Assembly: GCA_902635965.1 (NCBI GenBank)
Contig: CACPQA010000010.1
Span: forward strand, 1 to 64,000
Reading direction: 5' to 3'
From: an uncultured Bacteroidota bacterium
Lineage (GTDB): Bacteria; Bacteroidota; Bacteroidia; Flavobacteriales; Flavobacteriaceae
DNA: 64,000 bases
Positions 9,138 through 20,070 of this stretch are shown in pieces (the first letter of the stretch is position 1; the number at the start of each line of letters is the position of its first letter). The notes below the pieces were generated by a model. The model saw nothing but the letters and a program-made list of their open reading frames with translations, did not search any database and was not told the origin of the DNA. The position numbers were made by a program, and so were the translations under genes.

Positions 9138-9145
9138 CAAAACTA
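9138..9145 (-). promoter_or_regulatory. -7 promoter element (TAGTTTTG) of rpsT
   Basis: The minus strand reads TAGTTTTG, an exact TAnnTTTG match, 17 bases upstream of the rpsT ATG. The -33 region is T-rich without a clear TTTG. Confidence 0.45.
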
Positions 9146-9188
9146 ATAAAAAGCTTTTAAATAATAAAAAATGTCTGTGATTTCTTTT

Positions 9189-9217
9189 TTTGATATTGTT
9201 TGTTTGAAGTATATTTC
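9189..9217 (+). promoter_or_regulatory. Candidate promoter of the 9239 lipoprotein gene
   Basis: TTTG at 9189-9192, a 17-base spacer, then TATATTTC at 9210-9217 (seven of eight consensus bases), 21 bases before the ATG. Confidence 0.4.
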
Positions 9218-9238
9218 TAAAAATTATAATTTTACAAT

Positions 9239-9952
9239 ATGAAAAAAATCCTAGCCTTAATTTTATTTTTAGTTACTATCTCCTCTTGCCATAATTCCAA
9301 AAAAATAACACTTTCAAAGCTTGAGGGTTCACCACCCTATTTGAATGCTAAGATAAGTACCGCATCGATAACGCTTGTTGATGACGAAGAATATGCCTTT
9401 TCATTTGATATAAGTGACTATGAACTGGGCGCACAAACTATCAATGCTGTTGAAAATCAACTGGCAAATTCAGGTAAAGGACAACATATTCATTTTATAG
9501 TAAATAATGGACCTTATTCTGCTCATTACACAAATAATTTTAAGAAAAAACTAAATAATGACAAAAATGTCATACTTGCCTTCTTATCAAGATCTTATCA
9601 TGAATCTGTAAAAAATCCAAATGCTTTTGTTTTAACTCAAATCGGTGATGAAAAAGTAGATTTAAACAATGAATTTCTGTTTTATAGTAGACCTAAAGGA
9701 ACATACAAAGGAAAAGATACCGAAAAATTACTTTTAGATTTTTACCTAATTAATACCACAATTTCCCCAGAAGGAAATAAAGTAAAAGCAACAATTAATG
9801 ATACAGAATTCGTTATTACAGAATGGGCACCTTACTATCTTCAAGGACTTCCAAAAGGGGAAATAAAAATAAAACTAGAACTTGTAAATTCCGAAGGGAT
9901 ATTAATCGATAGCCCTTTTAATCCCTCAATTAGAAACGTAACTCTCGAATAA
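9239..9952 (+). CDS. Conserved lipoprotein of unknown function
   Basis: A 237-residue exported lipoprotein. The signal peptide MKKILALILFLVTISSC ends in a lipobox with Cys17. The mature part is a predicted beta-rich domain with the recognisable segments AYAFSFDISDYELG-like (about 55-65), GQHIHFIVNNGPYSAHY (about 80-96) and a C-terminal IKIKLELVNSEG strand pattern. The histidine-containing GQHIHFIVNNGPY stretch is reminiscent of small metal- or ligand-binding beta domains, but I do not recognise a named function. It is convergent with the Gfo/Idh/MocA gene, with a 14-base gap. Annotated relatives are usually plain hypothetical lipoproteins. Confidence 0.75.
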   Translation: MKKILALILFLVTISSCHNSKKITLSKLEGSPPYLNAKISTASITLVDDEEYAFSFDISDYELGAQTINAVENQLANSGKGQHIHFIVNNGPYSAHYTNNFKKKLNNDKNVILAFLSRSYHESVKNPNAFVLTQIGDEKVDLNNEFLFYSRPKGTYKGKDTEKLLLDFYLINTTISPEGNKVKATINDTEFVITEWAPYYLQGLPKGEIKIKLELVNSEGILIDSPFNPSIRNVTLE

Positions 9953-9966
9953 TTCATTAGGTCTTG

Positions 9967-11166
9967 TCAGCCTTTTTCTACTATTTTTTCAATAATTTTT
10001 CCGGTTGATTTGTTTTTTAAAATAAGTTTTTTGTCACCATAATGTGTCATCTCCTCTTTAACGAGATAAAATTTTTCGTTATAACTAGCAAATGTGCTTA
10101 TCTTATCAACTTTCTCTTTGCCTCTCCAAATTTCAAGATTTACTTTTTCCCATTTCTTTGATTTTATGGATTTATAACATGTATCAATAACTGCGTTAAC
10201 AATATAACCATCATAAAATGTTTCAGATGGTGGTTTTCCTTGTTCCAATGAATTAAACATGTCCATAAACATATGGTTATAACCTAATTCATTTAGTTCA
10301 TCTCCAACCGGAAACAACCAACCAGAATCGGATTCCGCTTTTTCAGCAACGTAATCACTCCCTTTTCCAGTTGTGAACATTTCAAAACCGGTTCTTAGAA
10401 ATGAATTCACCCATATTGTGCCTTCTGTCCCCATAACTTCATCTCTGAGGTCAAGGCCCCCTCTAAATGTCCAACTAACTTCAAACTGACCAATTGCCCC
10501 ATTTTCATATTTTATAAGACCTATCGCGTGGTCTTCTGCGTCAATTGGCTTTACCTGTGTATCGCCCCAACACATTACCTCGACAGGCTTTATTTCTTTA
10601 CCAATATAGTTTCTCCCAATTTCTATACAATGGCATCCCATATCTAAAATACATCCTCCACCCGCTTTTTCTTTATCCCAAAACCAGTCGCTGTGGGGAC
10701 CAGGGTGAGTCTCTCTAGACTTTGACCAAATGATTTTTCCTAATGCACCACTGTTAACAGTTTCTATAGCTTTAAGAAATTTTGGTGTATAACATAAATC
10801 TTCTAGATATCCAGCAAAAACACCTGCTTTTTCTACTGCTTCAAGCATCCTTTTTGCTTCTTTAGCGTTTCTTCCCAACGGCTTTGTACAAAGAACTGCT
10901 TTATCATGTTTACAGCATAATTCGACAGCTTTTTCATGAAGATAGTTTGGTAATGCTATACAAACAACATCGACATCTTTATTAGATACTGATTCTTCCA
11001 TATTATTAGTAAAGTGTGGAACTTTATAATCTTGAGCAAACTTTTTTACACTCTCCTCACTTCTTGAATAAACTGAAATCACTCTATCTTTATTTCTGTA
11101 GCCGTGCAAAGAGTCAGTATAAAATCTGCCGATAAATCCAGAACCCAGCATTGCAATTTTCTGCAT
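9967..11166 (-). CDS. Gfo/Idh/MocA family oxidoreductase
   Basis: NAD(P)-dependent dehydrogenase, typically acting on sugars, inositols or their derivatives. The N-terminal Rossmann fold begins MQKIAMLGSGFIGRFY. The family EKP catalytic motif appears as CTKPLG near residue 95, keeping the lysine but replacing the glutamate by threonine. The C-terminal domain has GGGCILDMGCHCIEIGR with the conserved D and H, then GAIGQFEVSWTFRGG. At 399 residues it is longer than the usual 330-380, with a C-terminal tail from about 345. It is divergent from the desaturase-Rieske-reductase fusion over a 135-base region containing a 14-base palindrome. MocA is a partner of MocDEF in rhizopine breakdown, so a joint role is plausible. 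The substrate is unknown. Confidence 0.9.
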   Translation of the reverse strand: MQKIAMLGSGFIGRFYTDSLHGYRNKDRVISVYSRSEESVKKFAQDYKVPHFTNNMEESVSNKDVDVVCIALPNYLHEKAVELCCKHDKAVLCTKPLGRNAKEAKRMLEAVEKAGVFAGYLEDLCYTPKFLKAIETVNSGALGKIIWSKSRETHPGPHSDWFWDKEKAGGGCILDMGCHCIEIGRNYIGKEIKPVEVMCWGDTQVKPIDAEDHAIGLIKYENGAIGQFEVSWTFRGGLDLRDEVMGTEGTIWVNSFLRTGFEMFTTGKGSDYVAEKAESDSGWLFPVGDELNELGYNHMFMDMFNSLEQGKPPSETFYDGYIVNAVIDTCYKSIKSKKWEKVNLEIWRGKEKVDKISTFASYNEKFYLVKEEMTHYGDKKLILKNKSTGKIIEKIVEKG

Positions 11167-11212
11167 ATTGAATCTTTAAAAAAAAATATACAAAATATAT
11201 AATGAAAAACTA

Positions 11213-11226
11213 TGTAATTAATTACA
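11213..11226. promoter_or_regulatory. 14-base palindrome, possible operator between divergent genes
   Basis: TGTAATTAATTACA is a perfect inverted repeat lying 47 bases from the oxidoreductase start and 75 bases from the fusion start. Its TGTAA/TTACA ends resemble Crp/Fnr-type half sites, but chance is not negligible in such AT-rich DNA. Confidence 0.3.
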
Positions 11227-11301
11227 ATAAATAAGTTTATAAAAAATATTGTCTTAATTTTATTATTGTCTCAAAATTATAATCATTACTTTACCTAAAT
11301 A

Positions 11302-13554
11302 ATGAATGATGCAATTCATAAAATTGATTACTCACTTACGGGTGTAGAGTCAAAAAATGCGAAGAAAAATGGGCTTGCTGATGCTCAGTGGTACCTACCC
11401 CCTGTCTCTAAAAAAGAAATGAAAAAACTACTTGAACGCAGAGATTTACCTGCAATTCTTGACACCTTGTTGTGGTTTGGTCTTATTATTTTTTCTGGTT
11501 TTTGTATTTATTTTTTATGGGGGACTTATTCAGTAGTCTTCCCAATACTAACCTATAGTGTGCTTTACTATTCGACAGCTGATTCTAGATGGCACGAATC
11601 GGGACATGGAACTGCTTTCAAAACTGACTGGATGAATAATTTTCTTTATTTCATATCTTCTTTTATGCTTTATCGATTACCAATATCCTGGCGTTGGAGT
11701 CATGCTCGTCATCATAGCGATACAATAATTGTTGGTAGAGATCCTGAAATCACTGTACCAAGACCACCCGATATTAAGGGAATAATTTTAAAAATGATTG
11801 GGATAAAGCTGACTTTCAAAGAAACAAAAAAGTGGATAAACCATTTAATAGGAAAGGTTGGAATTGAAGAAGCAGAATATGTCCCAAAAGATGAATATCA
11901 TAAAATGCTTTTGCCCGCTTGGATTTGGGTTTTTATTTATTCCATATTTATTGGTTTGGCTATCTTCTATAAGACTACTCTCCCATTATTTTATGTGATT
12001 TTCCCAAAATTTTTTGGTTCATATTTAAAAACAATCTATGCCTTAACACAGCATGCCGGTCTGGCCGAAAATGTACTTGACCACAGAAAAAATTGCAGAA
12101 CAATTTATATGAATCGAGTTCACCGATTTTTGTATTGGAATATGAATTATCATCTTGAACATCACATGTTTCCATTGGTGCCGTATTATAATCTTCCAAA
12201 ACTACACGAGCTTGTAAAAAAATATTGTCCAAAACCGTATGGAAGTATATATGAAGCATATAAAGAGATAATACCAGCTATAATTAAACAAACAAAAGAC
12301 CCAACTTATTTTGTTGAAAGAGAAATTCCAGTTTTTAACGGGGATAGTGAAATACAAGGTGGAATTATAAGGTCAGAAAGAAATTTAATAAATGGCTGGT
12401 TGAGTGTATGTAGATTCGAAGATATAGAACCCGATGACGTTATTCGCTTGGATTTCGAAAAAAGAACATTTGCAATTTACAAGACAAAAGAACAGATGGT
12501 TTACGCAACAGATGGAATGTGCACACACGGGAAGACTCACTTAGCTGACGGTTTAGTTATTGGTGATTTAATAGAGTGTCCAAAGCACAACGGAAGATTC
12601 AATTTTAAAGACGGGACTGTAAAAAGATTACCTGTTTGCGTTGGTTTAAATACCTACGAAACTAAAGTTGTTGACGGATTGATAATGCTTAATCCAAATT
12701 CTGGAATCAAAGCGAAAGAAAGCAAAAAAAGTAAGACCTATGAGGTGATTTCAAATTCTAACCTAGCAACGTTTGTCAAAGAATTGAAAATAAAACCAGT
12801 TGAAGGAGAAAATATAGAATTCACACCTGGCGATTATATGCAATTAGAAATACCTAAATACCAACTCAGTTTCAAAGAAATTGAAATTAGAAATAATTTT
12901 AAAATGGTATGGAAAAATAAAGGATTGTTAAAGATTAGTTCCAAAAATGAATCTAAAATAACTCGAAACTATTCCATTGCAACTAGCCCAAGAATTGAAG
13001 ATCATTTAAAATTCAACGTTCGACTTGCATTACCTTTGAATGGATCAAATAATCCCCCAGGTTTAGGATCTTCTTATTTGTTTAATCTAAAAAAAGGCGA
13101 TAGGATTGAATTATTTGGACCATTTGGAGATTTTCATTTAAAACAAACTCAAAAAGAAATGATTTTTATTGGTGGTGGTGCTGGAATGGCTCCATTTAGA
13201 TCTCAAATCTCACATTTGTTTGATACTGTGAAAACTACAAGGAAGGTGAGCTATTGGTATGGAGCAAGATCAAAAAAGGAAGTTTTTTATAATGATTATT
13301 TTACCATATTATCTGATAAAAATAAAAATTTCAATTTTAATATAGCCCTTTCCGAACCTCTCCCCGAAGATCAGTGGAAAGGTTATATTGGATATATTCA
13401 CGAGGTTGTAAATGAAAATTATTTAAACACGATAGAAGATTTCTCGAACATTGAATTTTATCTGTGTGGACCGCCACTTATGATAAAAGCTTGCAGAAAT
13501 ATGTTAAGTGATATTGGTGTTAAAAACAAACAAATACTTTTTGACGCCTTTTGA
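11302..13554 (+). CDS. Desaturase-type di-iron oxygenase / Rieske ferredoxin / NqrF-like reductase fusion
   Basis: A 750-residue three-module protein. Residues 1-335 are a membrane fatty-acid-desaturase-family domain with histidine boxes HESGH (98-102), HARHH (134-138), H251 and HLEHH (284-288), and hydrophobic segments near 53-90 and 203-240. Residues 355-465 are a Rieske [2Fe-2S] domain with CTH (407-409) and CPKH (426-429). Residues 478-750 are an FAD/NAD reductase close to the C-terminus of NqrF: RNYS (555-558), IGGGAGMAPFRS (623-634), YWYGARS and CGPP (722-725), ending ILFDAF. Electrons could flow from NADH through FAD and the Rieske cluster to the di-iron site in one chain. The nearest known parallel is the separate MocD, MocE and MocF proteins that demethylate an O-methyl inosamine. 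Hydroxylation, O-demethylation or lipid desaturation are all possible. The divergent neighbour is a MocA-family dehydrogenase. Confidence 0.9.
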   Translation: MNDAIHKIDYSLTGVESKNAKKNGLADAQWYLPPVSKKEMKKLLERRDLPAILDTLLWFGLIIFSGFCIYFLWGTYSVVFPILTYSVLYYSTADSRWHESGHGTAFKTDWMNNFLYFISSFMLYRLPISWRWSHARHHSDTIIVGRDPEITVPRPPDIKGIILKMIGIKLTFKETKKWINHLIGKVGIEEAEYVPKDEYHKMLLPAWIWVFIYSIFIGLAIFYKTTLPLFYVIFPKFFGSYLKTIYALTQHAGLAENVLDHRKNCRTIYMNRVHRFLYWNMNYHLEHHMFPLVPYYNLPKLHELVKKYCPKPYGSIYEAYKEIIPAIIKQTKDPTYFVEREIPVFNGDSEIQGGIIRSERNLINGWLSVCRFEDIEPDDVIRLDFEKRTFAIYKTKEQMVYATDGMCTHGKTHLADGLVIGDLIECPKHNGRFNFKDGTVKRLPVCVGLNTYETKVVDGLIMLNPNSGIKAKESKKSKTYEVISNSNLATFVKELKIKPVEGENIEFTPGDYMQLEIPKYQLSFKEIEIRNNFKMVWKNKGLLKISSKNESKITRNYSIATSPRIEDHLKFNVRLALPLNGSNNPPGLGSSYLFNLKKGDRIELFGPFGDFHLKQTQKEMIFIGGGAGMAPFRSQISHLFDTVKTTRKVSYWYGARSKKEVFYNDYFTILSDKNKNFNFNIALSEPLPEDQWKGYIGYIHEVVNENYLNTIEDFSNIEFYLCGPPLMIKACRNMLSDIGVKNKQILFDAF

Positions 13555-13664
13555 AAAATATGCAGATTGATTATTTGTATCAGGCCTGTTCATAAACTGA
13601 TACTAAATTTTTAATTTAACTTATAAATATTTTTTATTTTTAATTGCACTTTAAAACTTAAAAA

Positions 13665-14774
13665 ATGCAAACTAGGAGAAACTGGATTCGCTCATCAATT
13701 GGTTTAGGAGGTCTTTTGCTTGCACCTGAATTAGCCCTTTCAAAGGAAGAAATAAGAAAATTTAATCCTAGACCCCTTTCTAAAACAATAAAACTTAGCT
13801 CTAATGAAAATCCCTACGGTCCATCAGAAAAAGTTCAAAAGGCTGTAATCAAAGCATTTGAAAATGGTTGCAGATATCCTCGGGTCTATTCAAGTGCTCT
13901 TGCTGACAAATTAGCAAAATTACATGGGGTTAGTTCAGAAAATATAATTATAACAGGCGGTTCAACAGAAGGTTTAAAAATAACTGGTTTGACCTTTGCG
14001 AACGGTGGTGGAGAAATTATTGCTGCGAAACCAACATTTTTAGCTATGATGGATTTTGCAGAACAATGGGGAGCAAAAATTAACTGGATCCCTGTTGGAG
14101 AAGACAAAGGCTATGACCTTAACGCAATCAATAATAGAATTAATACCAATACTAAGATTGTTTTTTTGTGCAACCCAAATAATCCAACTGGGACTGTAGT
14201 TGGAAAAGAATCTTTGATTGATTTCTGTACGTCTGCAAGTGAGAAAACTATTATTTTTAGTGATGAGGCATATTATGATTTTATCCAAACTCCTAATTAT
14301 CCCTCAATGGACTTTCTTATTCGAGAAGGTAAAAACGTAATTGTTTCCAAAACATTTTCAAAAGTATATGGTCTTGCAGGTTTCAGAATTGGTTATTTGA
14401 TAGCCCCTTCTCACTTATCAAAACAAATAAGAAAGAATATTGTCGCAATGACAAATGTGCTTGCTATTGCTGCTGCTGATAAAGCACTAGACGATAAAGA
14501 ATTTTATAACTTTTCATTAAACAAAATTATTGAGGGAAGAAAAATTATAACCACAACACTCGACAAAATTGGATTAAAGTATACTCCATCAAACACTAAT
14601 TTTGTTTTCTTTCATTCCAAAAGGCATATAGATGATTTAGGAAAACAAATGCTTGAACAGGGTGTTAAAATCGGAAGACCTTTTCCACCTTTTTATGATT
14701 GGTGCAGAATAAGCATTGGCACTTTAGAGGAAACAAAAATATTTGCAAATGGACTAGAAAATATCTATTCATAG
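13665..14774 (+). CDS. Aminotransferase class I/II, HisC-like, with Tat-type signal
   Basis: PLP-dependent aminotransferase of the histidinol-phosphate aminotransferase type. The core has SSNENPYGPS, CNPNNPTGT (about 169-177), the PLP-ring aspartate D200 in SDEAYYDF, and the Schiff-base lysine K233 in SKTFSKVYGLAGFRIGY. The C-terminus has CRISIGTLEE with the carboxylate-binding arginine. Unusually, the protein starts MQTRRNWIRSSIGLGGLLLA, a twin-arginine signal with a hydrophobic stretch and an ALS cleavage-like site near 26, so it is probably folded with cofactor in the cytoplasm and exported. The gene stands 110 bases after the fusion gene, in the same direction. True histidine biosynthesis is unlikely for an exported enzyme, and the substrate is unknown. 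Confidence 0.88.
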   Translation: MQTRRNWIRSSIGLGGLLLAPELALSKEEIRKFNPRPLSKTIKLSSNENPYGPSEKVQKAVIKAFENGCRYPRVYSSALADKLAKLHGVSSENIIITGGSTEGLKITGLTFANGGGEIIAAKPTFLAMMDFAEQWGAKINWIPVGEDKGYDLNAINNRINTNTKIVFLCNPNNPTGTVVGKESLIDFCTSASEKTIIFSDEAYYDFIQTPNYPSMDFLIREGKNVIVSKTFSKVYGLAGFRIGYLIAPSHLSKQIRKNIVAMTNVLAIAAADKALDDKEFYNFSLNKIIEGRKIITTTLDKIGLKYTPSNTNFVFFHSKRHIDDLGKQMLEQGVKIGRPFPPFYDWCRISIGTLEETKIFANGLENIYS

Positions 14775-14818
14775 ATGCATCGTCTACTCTTAAATGCAGG
14801 ATAGATAGTTTCTAAAAT

Positions 14819-15340
14819 TTATTTAATAGAATCATTATATTCACTTCTTGAAGTATGGTCACTCAAAATCAACCACTCTCCTTTTGATTTTATTAATATC
14901 AGTGTAAAATATCCTGAAACTTCACTTTTTGGATACGATAGAAAAAATTGTCCAATAAGTTGTGCGACTGATGATGTAATTAAAGATATATTATGAATTT
15001 TGAAGTTAAGCGTTCCCATTTTCTCTTTAGAAGGATAGGTTTTGATATATCTATCCTTGACAGAATCCCAACCGTAAAAAGGACCGCTGGATCCGTTAAA
15101 AACTAAATAATCAGATTTTACATACCCTTGCATAAAACCATCTATATCTCCCTTATTCCAAAAATTTTCTTGATTTTTTAGCACTGATATTATTTCATTT
15201 TTATCTGAATCTAAAAGAACTGGTTGTCCATTTGTGGTGTTAATTACCAATAGAAATAAAAACTTAAGAATTAATTTTTGTTTGATTATATTGAAATTAT
15301 CTACAAAAAAAATAGATTGAAATATTACATCCATTAGCAT
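14819..15340 (-). CDS. NTF2-like / DUF4440 (SnoaL-type) protein
   Basis: A 173-residue protein of the NTF2-like superfamily. The domain covers about 45-165, with NEIISVLKNQENFWNKGDID at the helical start, GYVKSDYLVFNGSSGPFYGW, and the C-terminal strands GYFTLILIKSKGEWLILSDH. The N-terminal 40 residues are hydrophobic in part (FLFLLVINTTNGQ) and probably an export signal. The start is uncertain because several in-frame methionines precede the domain. It is divergent from the GH2 beta-galactosidase gene. DUF4440 proteins often have no known substrate. Confidence 0.75.
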   Translation of the reverse strand: MLMDVIFQSIFFVDNFNIIKQKLILKFLFLLVINTTNGQPVLLDSDKNEIISVLKNQENFWNKGDIDGFMQGYVKSDYLVFNGSSGPFYGWDSVKDRYIKTYPSKEKMGTLNFKIHNISLITSSVAQLIGQFFLSYPKSEVSGYFTLILIKSKGEWLILSDHTSRSEYNDSIK

Positions 15341-15406
15341 TTTTTTTTAAAATTTAGTATTTTAAATTAAGTTTTTACACGTCAAAAAACATAATTTAAA
15401 AATTAA

Positions 15407-18655
<3,249 letters not shown>

Positions 18656-18837
18656 AAAATTTTTGAAATATTGATTTGTTTGTTTATTTGATAATAAAAA
18701 TTATGATTATGTTAATTTACTTTTTTAACTATATCATGTAATAAATGGATGCAAAAATAAACTTTAGAATTTATTTTTTTAATTTGGTAATTAAATTCAA
18801 ATATCATTTACATGAGATTCACACTTCTAACAATTAA

Positions 18838-19827
18838 TTGCTTTTTACTTTTAAAAAAAAAAATAATTTCTCAATAATACTCTTGGTTTTATTTTTTCTA
18901 GGATGTTCTGGAAATGGGGATTCTGACTCAGCTGATTTAGATAATACATTTGAATCAAATAATGACCAAAATACACCGACAGCTAAACCAATTCCTCCAA
19001 ACGATGTGTCTGAAATGAAAGCTTTATTTGAAAAATTTGAGGGTATTTCAACTTCAAGTGATTCAAATTATTTTTACATTTCATCTAATGGCCTTCCATC
19101 TCATAACATGATGATAGGCATAACAAATTGGCAGCAACAATTTCCAATTAATCAAAATTATACTGGTGATAATAGTTGGTCTGTACCAATAAATCCTGAA
19201 TTTTCAAATGAACCAATGCCGTCAGCCGAAAATTTTATGAAAGGTGCTTTAGCAGTCGCCATTAACGGAATTCCGATATTTAATCCGTTAAATAATAGAG
19301 GTGAGGATGCAAATGCAATTGGTGAGTTAGATCAATGGGGTGGACATTGTGGGAAAGCAGACGATTACCATTACCACCTTCCCCCTACTCACCTTACCGA
19401 AATTGTTGGAGATGACAAACCTATAGCTTACTCATTGGATGGATTTCCAGTCTTCGGGAAAACTGACAAAACACTAGACGAAAATCTTGGGATCTTAAAC
19501 GAGGACGGTAGTTATCATTATTATTCAGTTGATGAATACCCCTACTTTATTGCCAGCATGAAAGGAAAAGTTAATACAAGTGGAACACCACCAGAAAATC
19601 AAATCGATCCCCAGTCGATTGCAACCGCTATAAGACCTGCTCTAACCCCCCTTAAAGATGCTGTGATAACCAATTTTACCAAAAAAGGTGTTGCTTCATA
19701 TGAATTGGAATATAAAATCAATTCAGACACATATGTTATCGACTATTCGTGGGATGACACTGGACATTACTACATAACATTTAAAAGTCCAGATGGGACC
19801 GAAATTACTGAAACATATCACAGGTAA
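18838..19827 (+). CDS. YHYH-domain lipoprotein (paralogue 1)
   Basis: A 329-residue lipoprotein with a YHYH domain. The lipobox is FFLGC, followed by an acidic linker. The domain shows GELDQWGGHCGKADDYHYHL (about 160-180), AYSLDGFPVFG and HYYSVDEYPYF, all typical of YHYH proteins. The family function is unknown; the histidine-rich motifs suggest metal binding. The start is TTG at 18838, directly before an 11-A run (18853-18863). An ATG at 18812 lies in another frame that would join only by slippage on that run. A second YHYH gene is at 44094. Confidence 0.85.
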   Translation: MLFTFKKKNNFSIILLVLFFLGCSGNGDSDSADLDNTFESNNDQNTPTAKPIPPNDVSEMKALFEKFEGISTSSDSNYFYISSNGLPSHNMMIGITNWQQQFPINQNYTGDNSWSVPINPEFSNEPMPSAENFMKGALAVAINGIPIFNPLNNRGEDANAIGELDQWGGHCGKADDYHYHLPPTHLTEIVGDDKPIAYSLDGFPVFGKTDKTLDENLGILNEDGSYHYYSVDEYPYFIASMKGKVNTSGTPPENQIDPQSIATAIRPALTPLKDAVITNFTKKGVASYELEYKINSDTYVIDYSWDDTGHYYITFKSPDGTEITETYHR

Positions 19828-19915
19828 ATTTAAAATTAAAAAATGAACTTAGTTTTTTATGTGAAATTATTTAAAAAAATAATATGTATTTCGGGAACTG
19901 ACTAATAAGAAGTTG

Positions 19916-19987
19916 TAGCCCGTAGGGGAATCGAACCCCTCTTTCCAGGATGAAAACCTGGCGTCCTAACCGATAGACGAACGGGCC
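19916..19987 (-). tRNA. tRNA-Glu (anticodon TTC)
   Basis: A 72-base cloverleaf on the minus strand. The acceptor stem is GGCCCGT paired with ACGGGCT, with discriminator A. The anticodon loop reads TTTTCAT with anticodon TTC, and the T arm reads GGTTCGATTCC. CCA is not encoded (the following bases are CAA). It lies between the YHYH gene and proS. Confidence 0.95.
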
Positions 19988-19992
19988 AATAA

Positions 19993-20006
19993 ATTTGCAT
20001 GCAAAT
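19993..20006. promoter_or_regulatory. 14-base palindrome overlapping the tRNA-Glu promoter
   Basis: ATTTGCATGCAAAT is a perfect inverted repeat starting six bases upstream of the tRNA. It overlaps the proposed -7 element and could be an operator or a processing hairpin. Confidence 0.3.
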
Positions 20007-20033
20007 GTAAAATATATTACTCTATTGTGCAAC
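20002..20033 (-). promoter_or_regulatory. Promoter of tRNA-Glu
   Basis: The minus strand reads GTTG (20033-20030), a 20-base spacer, then TACATTTG (20009-20002), an exact TAnnTTTG match about 15 bases before the tRNA. Confidence 0.5.
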
Positions 20034-20070
20034 GCGAAATCTACGAAAAATAGATATTATAAAACTATCG

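Noticed and set aside
12780-13554. Reading the reductase part as true NqrF
   Set aside because: The plant-type ferredoxin domain and the other Nqr subunits are absent; only the FAD/NAD module is similar.
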